Shown: positions 40,770 to 53,607, counted from the stretch's first letter. The stretch: DNA of 64,000 nt from Nitrospirota bacterium (GCA_026387665.1 JAPLLG010000008.1:205790-269789), one strand, 5' to 3'. The notes: generated from the letters alone by a model not told the origin. Translations and numbers: made by a program.

Positions 40770-42110
40770 ATGTCTACGTTTGCTGATATGAATCTACAGC
40801 CCTCCCTTGCCCAGCGCCTGATACAGGCTGGTCTGACGACACCGACACCGGTGCAGCAGGCTGCCATTCCCGTGGCGCTGGAAGGTCGGGATATTATGGC
40901 GCAGGCCAAAACAGGGAGCGGCAAAACCCTGGCGTTTTTGCTGCCGATTATCGAACAAGTCATGCGGCGGGAGGCCTCGGCGCCCGCGCCTGGCCCCTAT
41001 GCCAAGTCTGGCGGACCGAGCCATTCTGCTGGCCCGAAGTTTCTCGTGCTGGCGCCGACGCGTGAGCTGGCGCTTCAGATTGAAATGGAGCTGCGCAAGT
41101 ATGCTCCGGCGTCCGTGACCTCCTTGTCGGTCTATGGCGGCACGCCGATCGAACGGCAGTACCGCGCGTTGCAACGGCCTCCCTTGGTGGTGGTCGGAAC
41201 GCCGGGCCGGTTGCTCGACTTGGCCGGGTCCGGTCACTTGAAGTTGGGCGGCGTGACGTTTCTCGTGATGGATGAAGCCGATCAGATGTTGGACCGCGGA
41301 TTCCTGCGCGACATCCAGCGGATCATCCGTCTCCTTCCAGCTGAGCGTCAGACGCTGTTGTTCTCCGCGACATTTTCGGGGGACATTCAGACGCTCGCGC
41401 AGAGCATGCAGCGCGATCCCGCGCGCATCGCGGTTGACCCTGGGATCAACAGTCCGACGACGATCGTGCATGCCTACTATGTCGTGCCGGGAGACCAGGT
41501 GCGCACACAGCTCGTGCATACCTTGCTCCATGCGTTGAAGGGTGGGGAGCGGTCGATGGTGTTCTGCGATCAAAAGTATAAGGTGCGGCGATTGGCGGCC
41601 CATTTGGGCGGGGAACCGTCTTCGATCGGTTCCTTGACCGGCAACCATAGCCAGGCACAGCGGGAACGGACGCTCGGCGCCTTTCGGGCCGGCAAGATCC
41701 GCTCGCTCGTGGCGACCGATGTGGCAGCCAGAGGCCTCGATATTCAGGATGTGGTGCAGGTGATTCATTATGAGTTGCCGACCAATCCGAATTCGTATGT
41801 CCACCGGACCGGCCGGACCGGTCGCGCAGAGAAGGAAGGGTCGACCTTCCTGATTCTCTCGCAGTCAGAAGAGCGAGAGTATCTTCGCATGGTGAGACAG
41901 TTGAAGATCGAGACGACGAAGCTCGCGCTTCCCGTGCTGGCCGCTCTTCCCACTCCGGCTCCTATGCCGGCGAGCGACTATCAGGATCCTCGCGCGCGGC
42001 CCCGCCGAAGCTCGGAGCCGGCTGGTCGACGCTCCTTCGGGGGTGAGAACCGTGGTTCCGCTCATAGACCGGGAGCCCCGGTCGGCGCGATCAGGCATTC
42101 ACGCTACTAA
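40770..42110 (+). CDS. DEAD-box ATP-dependent RNA helicase (RhlE-like)
   Basis: The 446-residue helicase starts at the ATG after AAGGAGTTCT; a longer frame upstream is within the preceding terminator region. Motifs in order: PTPVQQAAIP (Q), AKTGSGKT (I), PTRELALQ (Ia), TPGRLLD (Ib), VMDEADQML (II), FSATF (III), RSLVATDVAARGLDI (V) and HRTGRTGR (VI). The tail is basic and Arg/Ser/Gly-rich. It probably remodels structured RNA, perhaps with the adjacent RRM protein. RhlE and CsdA subtypes cannot be separated with certainty. Confidence 0.93.
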   Translation: MSTFADMNLQPSLAQRLIQAGLTTPTPVQQAAIPVALEGRDIMAQAKTGSGKTLAFLLPIIEQVMRREASAPAPGPYAKSGGPSHSAGPKFLVLAPTRELALQIEMELRKYAPASVTSLSVYGGTPIERQYRALQRPPLVVVGTPGRLLDLAGSGHLKLGGVTFLVMDEADQMLDRGFLRDIQRIIRLLPAERQTLLFSATFSGDIQTLAQSMQRDPARIAVDPGINSPTTIVHAYYVVPGDQVRTQLVHTLLHALKGGERSMVFCDQKYKVRRLAAHLGGEPSSIGSLTGNHSQAQRERTLGAFRAGKIRSLVATDVAARGLDIQDVVQVIHYELPTNPNSYVHRTGRTGRAEKEGSTFLILSQSEEREYLRMVRQLKIETTKLALPVLAALPTPAPMPASDYQDPRARPRRSSEPAGRRSFGGENRGSAHRPGAPVGAIRHSRY

Positions 42111-42234
42111 GACACTCAGCTGCTGCCGGCCCCGAAAGGGGCCGGTGGTGTGTTGAGGGCCAGTCCCTCTCCCCTGGCGCGCTTCTGTGCGTACGCGCTG
42201 TTCGATGGTAAGATAACGGCTGAAAGGTCGTTCC

Positions 42235-44238
<2,004 letters not shown>

Positions 44239-44314
44239 CGGGTTGCAGAAAGATTGTTCCGGTAAGCAGCGGTTCAATAGCCTGTACGTCAGGAAAAAGA
44301 GGAGAGCGGCTTCG

Positions 44315-44442
44315 CAGGCTGCTCAAAAAGGCCGTCCAGCAAGGCCGCAGCCGATGAAAGCACCGGAGGCGTAGCCTCTGGCTACGTTGAGGATGCTTTC
44401 GAGGCGAGAACGAAGCTGGCGGGCTTTTTCAGCAGCCTGTTA
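44315..44442 (-). repeat. Structured repeat family A, copy 9
   Basis: On the minus strand it starts right behind the TAA of the DUF4321 gene with CAGGCTGCTGAAAAAGCCCG. Apical stem TAGCC/GGCTA (44373-44386) and inner arms GAAAGCA/TGCTTTC match copy 5 rather than copies 1 and 3. Confidence 0.85.
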
Positions 44443-44700
44443 AACGTTTTTGTAGAGATAGATGCCCAAGAACATTCCGAGGAGGCTGAGTAAGTTGATT
44501 TTCAGAACCAAGCCAAACGTGAGCTTGATGAGGACCAGGTCGATCGTCAGCGGTGGACTGATGCCCGGGTTGAAATTGCTGGAGAAAATCGCCTGAATCG
44601 CGCCCTGTGGGGCCATGACCCGGAGGATTTCCCCAAAGACGCCGCCTAATAGTCCGCCGATGAGCACAAAAACGAGCAAAATCAAGGGTGATTTCTTCAC
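44440..44700 (-). CDS. DUF4321-family membrane protein
   Basis: An 86-residue protein with two hydrophobic helices: LILLVFVLIGGLLGGVFGEI (about residues 6-25) and NLLSLLGMFLGIYLY near the C-terminus. The pattern matches DUF4321, small proteins of unknown function found in Nitrospirota, Firmicutes and others. It converges on uvrB. Its stop is directly followed by a family A repeat. Confidence 0.8.
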   Translation of the reverse strand: MKKSPLILLVFVLIGGLLGGVFGEILRVMAPQGAIQAIFSSNFNPGISPPLTIDLVLIKLTFGLVLKINLLSLLGMFLGIYLYKNV

Positions 44701-44935
44701 GGCAACCGCCTCATAAGTCTTTGTGTAGTCTCAGGAGATAACGATAGGACCATAGCGAAAGGTCTCCAACATGTCAATAAAATGTACGGGCTAAACTACC
44801 CGGTCCAGGGGCCCGCTCTCCCTTGACTTCATCCCGTTTAGTCCTTTAGACTCCCCGATGCTCTTTTGCTAGAATTTTCGAGGTGATCGGAGATTTGGAG
44901 CTAGGGGTTTCGATTGCCTTTTGCTATGTGGCGGT

Positions 44936-46282
<1,347 letters not shown>

Positions 46283-46329
46283 GGGTCGATAGTCATCATC
46301 ATGGTGTGTTGTATAGAAGGAGGAGTCTA

Positions 46330-46626
46330 GTGGCTGTTCATTTGAGATTGACGAGAACGGGACGACATAAACGACCGCTGTATCGCGTTGTCGCAGCGGA
46401 TTCACGGAAGCCGCGCGATGGGCGGTTTCTGGAAATTCTGGGGATCTTCGATCCCTTGAAGGAAGCGGGTCTGCCGGAGTTGAAGCAGGAACGGGTGTTG
46501 AGCTGGTTGCGCCAGGGCGCGCAGCCGACCGTCACGGTCAAGACGTTGCTCCGTCGTTGTGGCGTCTGGAAGACGTTTGAAGCGGAAAAAGCCGCAGGGA
46601 AAGCCGCGAAGAAGAAGGGCGCGTAA
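46330..46626 (+). CDS. rpsP: Ribosomal protein S16
   Basis: A 98-residue component of the small subunit. AVHLRLTRTGRHKRPLYRVV and ADSRKPRDGRFLEILGIFDP are diagnostic. The start is GTG at 46330, with AAGGAGGAG upstream. The C-terminus has a Lys/Ala-rich tail. It lies between ffh and rimM, the standard order. Confidence 0.96.
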   Translation: MAVHLRLTRTGRHKRPLYRVVAADSRKPRDGRFLEILGIFDPLKEAGLPELKQERVLSWLRQGAQPTVTVKTLLRRCGVWKTFEAEKAAGKAAKKKGA

Positions 46627-46629
46627 TAC

Positions 46630-47166
46630 GTGACCACGGCGCCGGCAGATCTTGTGACGATCGGCAAGATCGAGCGCCACTTTGGCGTGCGCGGCGAGTT
46701 CAAGGTGCGATTGTTGAGCGATGTGCCTGGCCGGTTGGACCATCTGAAGCAGGTGCAGGTGGTGGCGCCGACGGGACAGGTGGTCGAGAAGACGGTGGCG
46801 CATGTCAGACGCGCCGGCTCGACCTACATTATGGGTTTTGTCGGTGTGACGACGCCGGAAGAAGCTGTGGCGTTGCGCGGGGGGTTGATCCAAGTGCCGC
46901 GGCGTCCAGCGGCGACGCTGGCCGAGGGCGTCTACTTTGAGTGCGACCTCATCGGGATGACGGTCGAGAACGAGCGGGGCGACGAGGTCGGCGTGGTGGA
47001 GACGATTTTGGAGATACCGGACAATCACGTCTTCGTGGTTCGCAAGGGGACGGAGGAAGTCCTCATTCCGGCCGCGAAGAGCTTTGTGACGTCGGTGGAT
47101 CTGGTGCGTCGCCGGATGCTGGTTCGCGGGATCGACGATTTGGTTGAGGATCGCCATGCGCTGTGA
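46630..47166 (+). CDS. rimM: Ribosome maturation factor RimM
   Basis: A 178-residue factor that assists 30S head assembly around S19. The N-terminal RimM domain shows VTIGKIERHFGVRGEFKVRL; the C-terminal PRC-barrel domain has YFECDLIGMTVENERGDEVG and EVLIPAAKSFV. The start is GTG, four bases after rpsP. Its end overlaps trmD by 11 bases, so the two are translationally coupled. Confidence 0.95.
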   Translation: MTTAPADLVTIGKIERHFGVRGEFKVRLLSDVPGRLDHLKQVQVVAPTGQVVEKTVAHVRRAGSTYIMGFVGVTTPEEAVALRGGLIQVPRRPAATLAEGVYFECDLIGMTVENERGDEVGVVETILEIPDNHVFVVRKGTEEVLIPAAKSFVTSVDLVRRRMLVRGIDDLVEDRHAL

Positions 47167-47947
47167 CATCTTGACCCTGTTCCCCGATATGGTGGCGCCG
47201 GTGCTCGCGCAAAGCATTCTCAAGCGGGCGCAGGAAAAGGGGCTCTTGCACATTCGCGTACACAACCTGCGCGACTACACGCTCGATCGCCACAGAGTGG
47301 CGGACGACGTGCCCTACGGCGGCGGGGCCGGGATGGTGATGAAGGCGGAACCTATCCTGCGCGCGGTGGAACAGATTCAGGCTGAGTATGCCGTGGCCGG
47401 TGAAGAGATCCGGTTGTTGTTTCCGTCTCCGCACGGTCGCCCGTTCACGCAGGCCTATGCGAAGAACCTGGCGGCGGACACCCGTCGGCTGGTCATTCTC
47501 TGCGGCCACTACGAAGGCGTCGATGAGCGTGTGCGGCTGGCCTTGCAGCCGGAAGAAATTTCCGTCGGGGATTATGTGCTGACCGGAGGCGAGTTGCCGG
47601 CGCTGGTGCTTATCGATGCCGCAGCCCGTTTGGTCCCCGGTGTGTTGGGCGATCCGGAGTCGATTGAGGAAGAGTCGTTTACGGATTCGTTGCTCGAATA
47701 TCCGCACTATACGAGGCCGGCGGAGGTTCGAGGGATGGCCGTGCCGGAAGTGTTGCTTTCAGGACATCACGAGGTCATTCGTCTATGGCGTCGGAAGGAG
47801 TCCTTGCGAAGTACGTATCAGAGACGGCCGGATCTGTTGCGGGATCGGGTCTTGAGTCTCGAAGATCAACAATTGCTAGACGAACTTACTCGTGAAGGCG
47901 TGGCTGGCACGCCTGTTCGATGTGGGGAGGAAGGGGTAGTCTCATGA
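47156..47947 (+). CDS. trmD: tRNA (guanine37-N1)-methyltransferase TrmD
   Basis: SAM-dependent, knotted methyltransferase that modifies G37 of tRNA. The 263 residues show [15 protein letters not shown], the [20 protein letters not shown] block, [12 protein letters not shown] (knot) and [17 protein letters not shown]. The ATG at 47156 overlaps the end of rimM; an earlier ATG at 47144 is possible but less typical. The stop overlaps the rplS start (ATGA). Confidence 0.95.
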   Translation: MRCDILTLFPDMVAPVLAQSILKRAQEKGLLHIRVHNLRDYTLDRHRVADDVPYGGGAGMVMKAEPILRAVEQIQAEYAVAGEEIRLLFPSPHGRPFTQAYAKNLAADTRRLVILCGHYEGVDERVRLALQPEEISVGDYVLTGGELPALVLIDAAARLVPGVLGDPESIEEESFTDSLLEYPHYTRPAEVRGMAVPEVLLSGHHEVIRLWRRKESLRSTYQRRPDLLRDRVLSLEDQQLLDELTREGVAGTPVRCGEEGVVS

Positions 47948-48366
47948 ATCGCTTAGAACGGATACAGCAGTCTTTCACCAAGCCGGCGGCGCCTGTTTTT
48001 GAAATCGGCGACACCGTTCGCGTGCACGTGAAAGTGGTCGAAGGGGAAAAAGAGCGCATTCAGGTGTTCGAAGGCGCGGTGATCGCCCGTAAAGGGTTGC
48101 TGAACACCGAGACCTTCACGGTGCGCAAGGTCTCCTACGGCGTCGGTGTGGAACGAATTTTCCCGATCCATTCGCCGATCGTCACGCGCGTCGAGGTCAT
48201 GCGCCAGGGTAAGGTGCGTCGGGCCAAGCTCTATTATCTTCGCGGGAAGAAGGGCAAGTTTGCCAAGGTCGAAGATCGGGAGTTCGTCGCGAGCCCGAAG
48301 GCGAAGGCCGGGGTTGCTCGCAAGGTCGAAGCGCCGGCAGAAGCTGCTGCGGCTCCGAAGGCCTAG
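47944..48366 (+). CDS. rplS: Ribosomal protein L19
   Basis: A 140-residue protein of the large subunit at the 30S/50S interface. [33 protein letters not shown] and [13 protein letters not shown] are diagnostic. The tail past about residue 115 is Ala/Lys-rich and longer than usual. It is coupled to trmD by an ATGA overlap. Confidence 0.96.
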   Translation: MNRLERIQQSFTKPAAPVFEIGDTVRVHVKVVEGEKERIQVFEGAVIARKGLLNTETFTVRKVSYGVGVERIFPIHSPIVTRVEVMRQGKVRRAKLYYLRGKKGKFAKVEDREFVASPKAKAGVARKVEAPAEAAAAPKA

Positions 48367-48426
48367 TCGTTTTTCCTGGTTCCGTCGACGGGTGCCCGTT
48401 CACTGGACGCATCGCGGGGCCGCATC

Positions 48427-49065
48427 GTGGGACCGACCGACGAATTTGAATTGGAAGCCCGACGGCGCGGCTATCGCCGCATCGCCGGTCTGGATGAAGC
48501 CGGACGGGGCCCCCTGGCGGGCCCTGTCGTCGCGGCGGCGGTGGTCCTGCCTTCTCGTTGCCGCTTGACCGGTGTCAACGACTCGAAACAAGTTTCCGAA
48601 TCTGAGCGAGCGCGGCTCTATGAGGTCATTGTCGAGCGGGCTCGCGGGATCGGTGTGGGGGTCGCCACGGAGCAGGAGATCGACCGCCTCAATATTCTCG
48701 AAGCGACTCGCCTGGCCATGCGTCGCGCGCTGGCCTCGCTGAATCCTCCGGCTGATTGTCTTTTGATCGATGCCGTCACCCTGTCGAATCTCGCCATTCC
48801 CTCACGCTCGATCATTAAGGGCGACACCCTGTCCATCTCGATTGCGGCCGCGTCGATCGTGGCCAAAGTGACGCGCGATCGCATGATGGCCGCGTACCAT
48901 CGGACCTATCCCCTGTATAATTTTCTTGCCCACAAGGGCTATGGGACGGAAGAGCATTTGCAGCGGCTTGCGCAACATGGCCCCTGCGCGATCCATCGAC
49001 GCACCTTCGCCCCGGTCGCCCAGCTTTTGAGCGGGCTGGGCGACTGTCCAGGGACGACTCCGTGA
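48427..49065 (+). CDS. rnhB: Ribonuclease HII
   Basis: Removes ribonucleotides and RNA from RNA-DNA hybrids. The 212 residues contain the acidic active-site motifs IAGLDEAGRGPLAGPVVAAA (DEAGRG), LLIDAVTL and VAKVTRDRMM. The start is GTG at 48427. The end overlaps the next gene by four bases. The order rplS-rnhB-yraN is common in bacteria. Confidence 0.95.
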   Translation: MGPTDEFELEARRRGYRRIAGLDEAGRGPLAGPVVAAAVVLPSRCRLTGVNDSKQVSESERARLYEVIVERARGIGVGVATEQEIDRLNILEATRLAMRRALASLNPPADCLLIDAVTLSNLAIPSRSIIKGDTLSISIAAASIVAKVTRDRMMAAYHRTYPLYNFLAHKGYGTEEHLQRLAQHGPCAIHRRTFAPVAQLLSGLGDCPGTTP

Positions 49066-49454
49066 CCAGCCTCGACCCCCGGAAGCTCTTTGGCCAAGAA
49101 GGCGAGACGGCGGCAGAGCAGTATTTGCGCCGCAAGGGGTATCGAATCGTGGCGCGCAACCTGCGCTCGTCGGTGGGGGAGTTGGACTTGGTGGCGGAAG
49201 ATGGGCCGGTGCTGGTCTTTGTCGAGGTGAAGGCGCGGCGCACCGATGCGTTCGGCGGGGCCATCCATGCCGTTCATCAGCGGAAGCAGGAGAAGTTGAT
49301 CCAGTTGGCGGCGCAGTATCTGGCCCGGCACCATCTCAAGGATCGGCCCTGCCGATTCGATGTCGTCCTGCTGCAGGGGGCGGATGCCGACATTTCTCAG
49401 ATCGAGCATATTCAGAACGCGTTTGAAGTAGCGGGGGACGATCTCCGCTGGTAA
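49062..49454 (+). CDS. YraN family protein (UPF0102)
   Basis: A 130-residue predicted nuclease-fold protein: GQEGETAAEQYLRRKGYRIV, RNLRSSVGELDLVAEDGPVL and FVEVKARRTDAFGG match the family, which resembles Holliday-junction resolvases but has no firm function. It starts at GTG overlapping the rnhB stop (GTGA). Seven bases after it begins ftsE. Confidence 0.93.
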   Translation: MTSLDPRKLFGQEGETAAEQYLRRKGYRIVARNLRSSVGELDLVAEDGPVLVFVEVKARRTDAFGGAIHAVHQRKQEKLIQLAAQYLARHHLKDRPCRFDVVLLQGADADISQIEHIQNAFEVAGDDLRW

Positions 49455-49461
49455 AGGGACG

Positions 49462-50130
49462 ATGATCCAATTAATCCACGTGTCGAAACGGTATGATCAG
49501 CGGTCGGCGCTCTCCGACGTCACTCTTGAGATCGGCAAAGGAGAGTTCGTCCTGCTCATGGGGCCCAGCGGAGCAGGCAAGTCGACCCTCTTGCGGCTGC
49601 TCATCGGGGCGGAACGGCCCGATGAGGGGCAGGTCTTCGTCCATCAGAAAAACGTGACCACGCTGAAGCAGTCCGACATTCCCTATTTGCGCCGCAAGGT
49701 GGGAACGGTGTTCCAAGACTTTCGGCTCTTGTCGAAGAAGTCCGTCTTCGACAATGTGGCGCTGCCCTTGCTGGTGCAAGGCGTGTCTGCCGACGACATC
49801 AGCCGGAAAGTCATGGAGGCTTTGCGGGCGGTCGGGATCGAGCATAAGCGGGACCAGCTTCCGGCCGGCCTTTCGACGGGGGAGCAGCAACGGGTCTGCA
49901 TTGCGCGCGCGATCGTGAATGGCCCGGTTCTCCTGTTGGCCGATGAGCCGACCGGCAATTTAGACCCGGCCCTGACCGTTGAGATTATCGAGCTGTTCAA
50001 AACTATTAATGCGCGCGGCACGACGGTTGTCGTGGCGACGCATGATCCTCTCGTCATGGCGCAGGCGAATCGGCGGGTGCTTACCTTGTCACAGGGCCGG
50101 TTGTTGCCGGAGCAGGGGGTGTCGGCGTGA
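49462..50130 (+). CDS. ftsE: Cell division ATP-binding protein FtsE
   Basis: ATPase of the FtsEX complex that controls peptidoglycan hydrolases at the septum. The 222 residues show Walker A GPSGAGKST (about 34), the Q-loop TVFQDFRLL, the signature LSTGEQQR and Walker B LLLADEPTGNLD. The GTG of ftsX overlaps its stop. The order ftsE-ftsX-envC-like-ctp is a functional unit. Confidence 0.95.
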   Translation: MIQLIHVSKRYDQRSALSDVTLEIGKGEFVLLMGPSGAGKSTLLRLLIGAERPDEGQVFVHQKNVTTLKQSDIPYLRRKVGTVFQDFRLLSKKSVFDNVALPLLVQGVSADDISRKVMEALRAVGIEHKRDQLPAGLSTGEQQRVCIARAIVNGPVLLLADEPTGNLDPALTVEIIELFKTINARGTTVVVATHDPLVMAQANRRVLTLSQGRLLPEQGVSA

Positions 50131-51026
50131 AGATGCTGTCCTATCTCCTGAGAGAATCCTGGGTCAATATGCGGACCAACCGGATGACGACGGTGGTTGC
50201 GATCCTGACCACCGCTTTTACGCTGGCTTGCGTCGGTATCTTCTTGCTTCTCTATGTCAATTTGCGGGCGGCGGCAGGATGGCTCCAGGACGATATCAAG
50301 ATCATGGTGTATCTGGACGATCGGCTCGCCGCCGATTCGATTGCGAAGGTGGAGCAGCAGCTGCGGAGCGATCATGCCGTGGCCTCTCTGCTGTTCATCT
50401 CGAAAGAACAGGCGCTGGGAGAGTTCAAGGCGCAGTTTCCTTCTGAATCTCATTTGCTTGAGGGGCTGGGCCAGAATCCCTTACCGGCTTCCTTCGTGGT
50501 CGCGCTCAGTCCATCGTTCCGGTCTTCTGATTTGGTCAAGCGATGGGCGGAACGGGTGAGCCGGATCACCGGCGTCTCCAAGGTCGACTATAACCAGGAC
50601 TGGATTGACGCGCTGGCCACGGTGATTCGGTCGATTGAGTTGGTTGCCGTCGGCATTGGCGTGATCCTTTCAGCTGCGGCTGTGACCATTATCGCCAATA
50701 CCATTCGCCTGACCCTGTTTGCCAGGCGGGATGAGATTGCCATTCTGCGGCTCATCGGGGCCACGACCAGTTTCATTCGCATCCCCTATCTGGTGGAGGG
50801 GGCGGTGCTCGGCGCTATGGGCAGCGCGCTCTCGCTGGCCATGCTCAAATTGATGTACGAGCTGTTTAGGCAGGAAATGCGCACGACTGGGCGATTTGCC
50901 GGGCTTGAGAACCTCATCGCCTTTTTCCCACCGTCTGTCTGTCTTACCTTGATTGCAGTGGGGATGGGGCTTGGGTTCGCCGGCAGTTTCGTGTCGATCA
51001 GGCGCTTCGGCGAGGCTAGGACATGA
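50127..51026 (+). CDS. ftsX: Cell division protein FtsX
   Basis: Membrane partner of FtsE. The 299 residues have four membrane helices: one N-terminal (VVAILTTAFTLACVGIFLLL) and three near the C-terminus, starting at about residue 172 (VAVGIGVILSAAAVTIIANT), with the typical FARRDEIAILRLIGAT cytoplasmic loop. The large external loop between them (about residues 45-165) binds the hydrolase activator in the family. It starts at GTG overlapping ftsE and ends overlapping the envC-like gene (ATGA). Confidence 0.95.
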   Translation: MKMLSYLLRESWVNMRTNRMTTVVAILTTAFTLACVGIFLLLYVNLRAAAGWLQDDIKIMVYLDDRLAADSIAKVEQQLRSDHAVASLLFISKEQALGEFKAQFPSESHLLEGLGQNPLPASFVVALSPSFRSSDLVKRWAERVSRITGVSKVDYNQDWIDALATVIRSIELVAVGIGVILSAAAVTIIANTIRLTLFARRDEIAILRLIGATTSFIRIPYLVEGAVLGAMGSALSLAMLKLMYELFRQEMRTTGRFAGLENLIAFFPPSVCLTLIAVGMGLGFAGSFVSIRRFGEART

Positions 51027-52210
51027 CCTGTCGGGCCTGGTTCAGGGTCGGCATGATGGTCTGGGGGCTCCTGGCTCTCTCCTGGCCCATGGATGCAGTC
51101 GCCGATCCGATCACTGACAAGATCGAAAAAGAGCGGAAGGCGCTCGAACAGCTTAAAAATAAGATTGAAGAGAAACGTAAACAGGCTGATGAAGCAGGGA
51201 AGAAGCGCGAGTCGCTACTGCAGGGAATCCAGACGCTGGATGAACGGTTGCTCCAGTACAAGCAGGCGCACCAGGAGATCAGCCGGAAGCTGCGTAAAAA
51301 GGATCAGGAAATCGAATCCATCAATGCGCAGCTCGCCGGGTTGGGCATTAGCGTGCGGGAGCGGCAGGATGCGATTCTGGCGCGGTTGCGGGTTCAATAT
51401 ATGGAAGGGCGCTTCGGCTATTGGAAGACCCTGCTCGCCTCTGACTCGTATGGAGATTTCCAGCGGAGGCTTCAGTATCTCTCGGCCGTCTCCGAGCGGG
51501 ACTATGCCCTCATGGGCACGTTCAAGGCCGATATGGCTAGGATGGAGCAGGTGGAGCGGCAGCGGGAAGAAGCGCGGATCGGGATGCTCTCATACAAGCA
51601 AAGCACCGAAAAACATCTGGGGGAGATCAAGTCGGTTAAGAAGGAAAAGCACGTCTACCTGACCAAGATCACCCAGCAAAAAGAATCCTACGAACATGCG
51701 CTCCAGGAATTGGAGCGGTCTGCCTCTCGTATCGATAGTCTGTTGCATGAGTTGGAGACGCGCCGCCGCGCAACCGCAGTCCGTCCTCCCGTCGCGGGGC
51801 TTGCCCCGCGGGGAGTGAAGGGGGGCTTGCCTTGGCCAGCCGACGGGAAAGTCATTTCCTTCTTCGGGCGCCAGAAACATCCGACCTTCAATACCTATGT
51901 GCAGCGTCGAGGTATTGAGATCAAGGCGGTCGAGGGGAGCGCCATCCATGCGGTGATGCCAGGGTCTGTCGTCTATGCGGACTGGTTGAAAGGCTACGGA
52001 CTCGTTATAATCCTTGATCATGCGAACGGCTTCTTTTCGCTCTATGCCCATGCCTCGAAGATCCTTGCGGCGGTGGGGGCGCAGGTGGGCGCCGGGCAGT
52101 CGATCGGCGAAACGGGCGATACGGGCATGACGGGTGAAAATACTTTATACTTTGAGTTGCGCGAGGGGGCGGAGCCGCTGGATCCTCTCCAATGGTTGGC
52201 AAGGCGATAG
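51023..52210 (+). CDS. envC: EnvC-like murein hydrolase activator (coiled coil plus M23 domain)
   Basis: A 395-residue periplasmic protein with a signal peptide (WGLLALSWPMDAVA), a long coiled coil (about residues 35-260: DKIEKERKALEQLKNKIEEK) and a C-terminal LytM/M23 domain (RGIEIKAVEGSAIHAVMPGS, VIILDHANGFFSLYAHASKI). The M23 zinc ligands appear incomplete: RRGIEI replaces HxGxD-type residues, and the late HxH is absent (LYFELREG). This agrees with EnvC-type activators, which are catalytically dead and work through FtsEX. Overlap with ftsX supports this. Confidence 0.88.
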   Translation: MTCRAWFRVGMMVWGLLALSWPMDAVADPITDKIEKERKALEQLKNKIEEKRKQADEAGKKRESLLQGIQTLDERLLQYKQAHQEISRKLRKKDQEIESINAQLAGLGISVRERQDAILARLRVQYMEGRFGYWKTLLASDSYGDFQRRLQYLSAVSERDYALMGTFKADMARMEQVERQREEARIGMLSYKQSTEKHLGEIKSVKKEKHVYLTKITQQKESYEHALQELERSASRIDSLLHELETRRRATAVRPPVAGLAPRGVKGGLPWPADGKVISFFGRQKHPTFNTYVQRRGIEIKAVEGSAIHAVMPGSVVYADWLKGYGLVIILDHANGFFSLYAHASKILAAVGAQVGAGQSIGETGDTGMTGENTLYFELREGAEPLDPLQWLARR

Positions 52211-52239
52211 GGAACGGAAGAGGAAAGGACGTTATTATT

Positions 52240-53607
52240 ATGGAACAGTATCCCCGGAAACGATTCTGGATGGTTGGGCCGACAGTGGTGGTGGCTTTGG
52301 TCTTGGGCGTGATGCTCGGCAAAGGCTGGGAGCGGACCGGACATGCCACGGAAACCTATGAAGAGCTGAAAACATTTTCCGAGGTGCTGACCCAGGTTCA
52401 AAAGAACTATGTCGATGAAACGAAGGTGAAGGACCTCGTCCAGGGAGCCATCCGAGGGATGCTCTCCACCCTCGATCCCCATTCTGCCTACATGACGCCG
52501 GACATGTATAAGGAAATGCAGGTAGAGACGAAAGGGGAGTTCGGAGGCGTCGGTATTCAGATCGGCGTGAAGGAAAACCGCCTGGCGGTGATCGCGCCCA
52601 TCGAGGGCACGCCGGCCTATCGAGCCGGGATTAAGGCGGGCGATTTCATTACCAAGGTGAACGACGAAACGACCAAAGACCTCACGTTGATGGATGCGGT
52701 GCAGAAGATGCGCGGTCCCAAGGGTTCGAAGGTGAATTTGACGATTCAGCGGGAGGGGACATCCGATCCGCTCCAATTTACGCTGGTCCGCGACACCATT
52801 AAGATCGAGAGTGTGAAGTCGAAGGTGTTGGACAATATCGGCTACGTCCGGCTGACGCAGTTTCAGGAATCGACCGGACGGGATCTGGGCAAGGTCCTCA
52901 AACAGTTCAAAGATCTAAAGCTCCAGGCGACGATCCTGGACCTTCGCAACAATCCCGGCGGGCTGTTGACCGCGTCGGTTGAGGTCTCCGAGCAGTTTCT
53001 CCCTGGCGGCAAGCTCGTGGTCTATACCAAGGGACGCGAGAGCAAAAAGGACGAATGGATCGCCAAGGGGAAAGATCAGATGGACGATTCACCTATGATC
53101 ATCCTGATCAATGAAGGATCGGCCAGTGCCTCAGAGATTGTGGCCGGCGCACTGCAAGATTACGGGCGTGCCGTGATTGTCGGCACGACGTCGTTCGGCA
53201 AGGGATCGGTGCAAACGATTCTTCCGCTGGGGGACGGGTCCGGCCTCCGCTTGACGACAGCGAAGTACTACACCCCGAAAGGGCGCTCAATCCAATCGAC
53301 CGGTATCACGCCTGATATTGTCGTGAAGGCCCAACCTCCTGTGACCGTTGCGAAGGCCGGCGAGGTGGCCCCCGGTGAAAAGGATGGGGAGCCGAAGCAG
53401 GCTAAATCTGTTGTCGCACCGGGGAAAGAGCAACCGGCGGCTGCCAAGGGCCAGGACGCGAGCCAGTCAAAGGGCGGCGTTTTGCCTCAGCTTGCTCCCG
53501 TCGATGCCGTGGGCGATCCCCTGCTTGAGCAGGACGTCCAACTGCAAAAGGCGGTGGAGATGTTGAAGACCTGGAAGATCTTTAAGGAACTTCCTCGGGC
53601 GTCGTAA
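52240..53607 (+). CDS. ctpA: C-terminal processing protease (S41, CtpA-like)
   Basis: The 455-residue periplasmic serine protease has an N-terminal anchor (MVGPTVVVALVLGVMLGKGW), a PDZ domain (GVGIQIGVKENRLAVIAPIE and AGDFITKVNDE, about residues 105-165) and an S41 domain with LRNNPGGLL, the nucleophile region GSASASEIVAGAL and FGKGSVQTI with the catalytic Lys. The C-terminal 90 residues are a low-complexity Ala/Pro/Lys/Gln linker plus a helix. AGGAAAGGA precedes the ATG. It lies behind envC, a common pairing, and probably processes cell-wall enzymes. Confidence 0.93.
   Translation: MEQYPRKRFWMVGPTVVVALVLGVMLGKGWERTGHATETYEELKTFSEVLTQVQKNYVDETKVKDLVQGAIRGMLSTLDPHSAYMTPDMYKEMQVETKGEFGGVGIQIGVKENRLAVIAPIEGTPAYRAGIKAGDFITKVNDETTKDLTLMDAVQKMRGPKGSKVNLTIQREGTSDPLQFTLVRDTIKIESVKSKVLDNIGYVRLTQFQESTGRDLGKVLKQFKDLKLQATILDLRNNPGGLLTASVEVSEQFLPGGKLVVYTKGRESKKDEWIAKGKDQMDDSPMIILINEGSASASEIVAGALQDYGRAVIVGTTSFGKGSVQTILPLGDGSGLRLTTAKYYTPKGRSIQSTGITPDIVVKAQPPVTVAKAGEVAPGEKDGEPKQAKSVVAPGKEQPAAAKGQDASQSKGGVLPQLAPVDAVGDPLLEQDVQLQKAVEMLKTWKIFKELPRAS

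Noticed and set aside
44701..44935. 4.5S (SRP) RNA gene upstream of ffh
   Set aside because: No GGAA-tetraloop hairpin or symmetric stem of the right kind was found in the gap.
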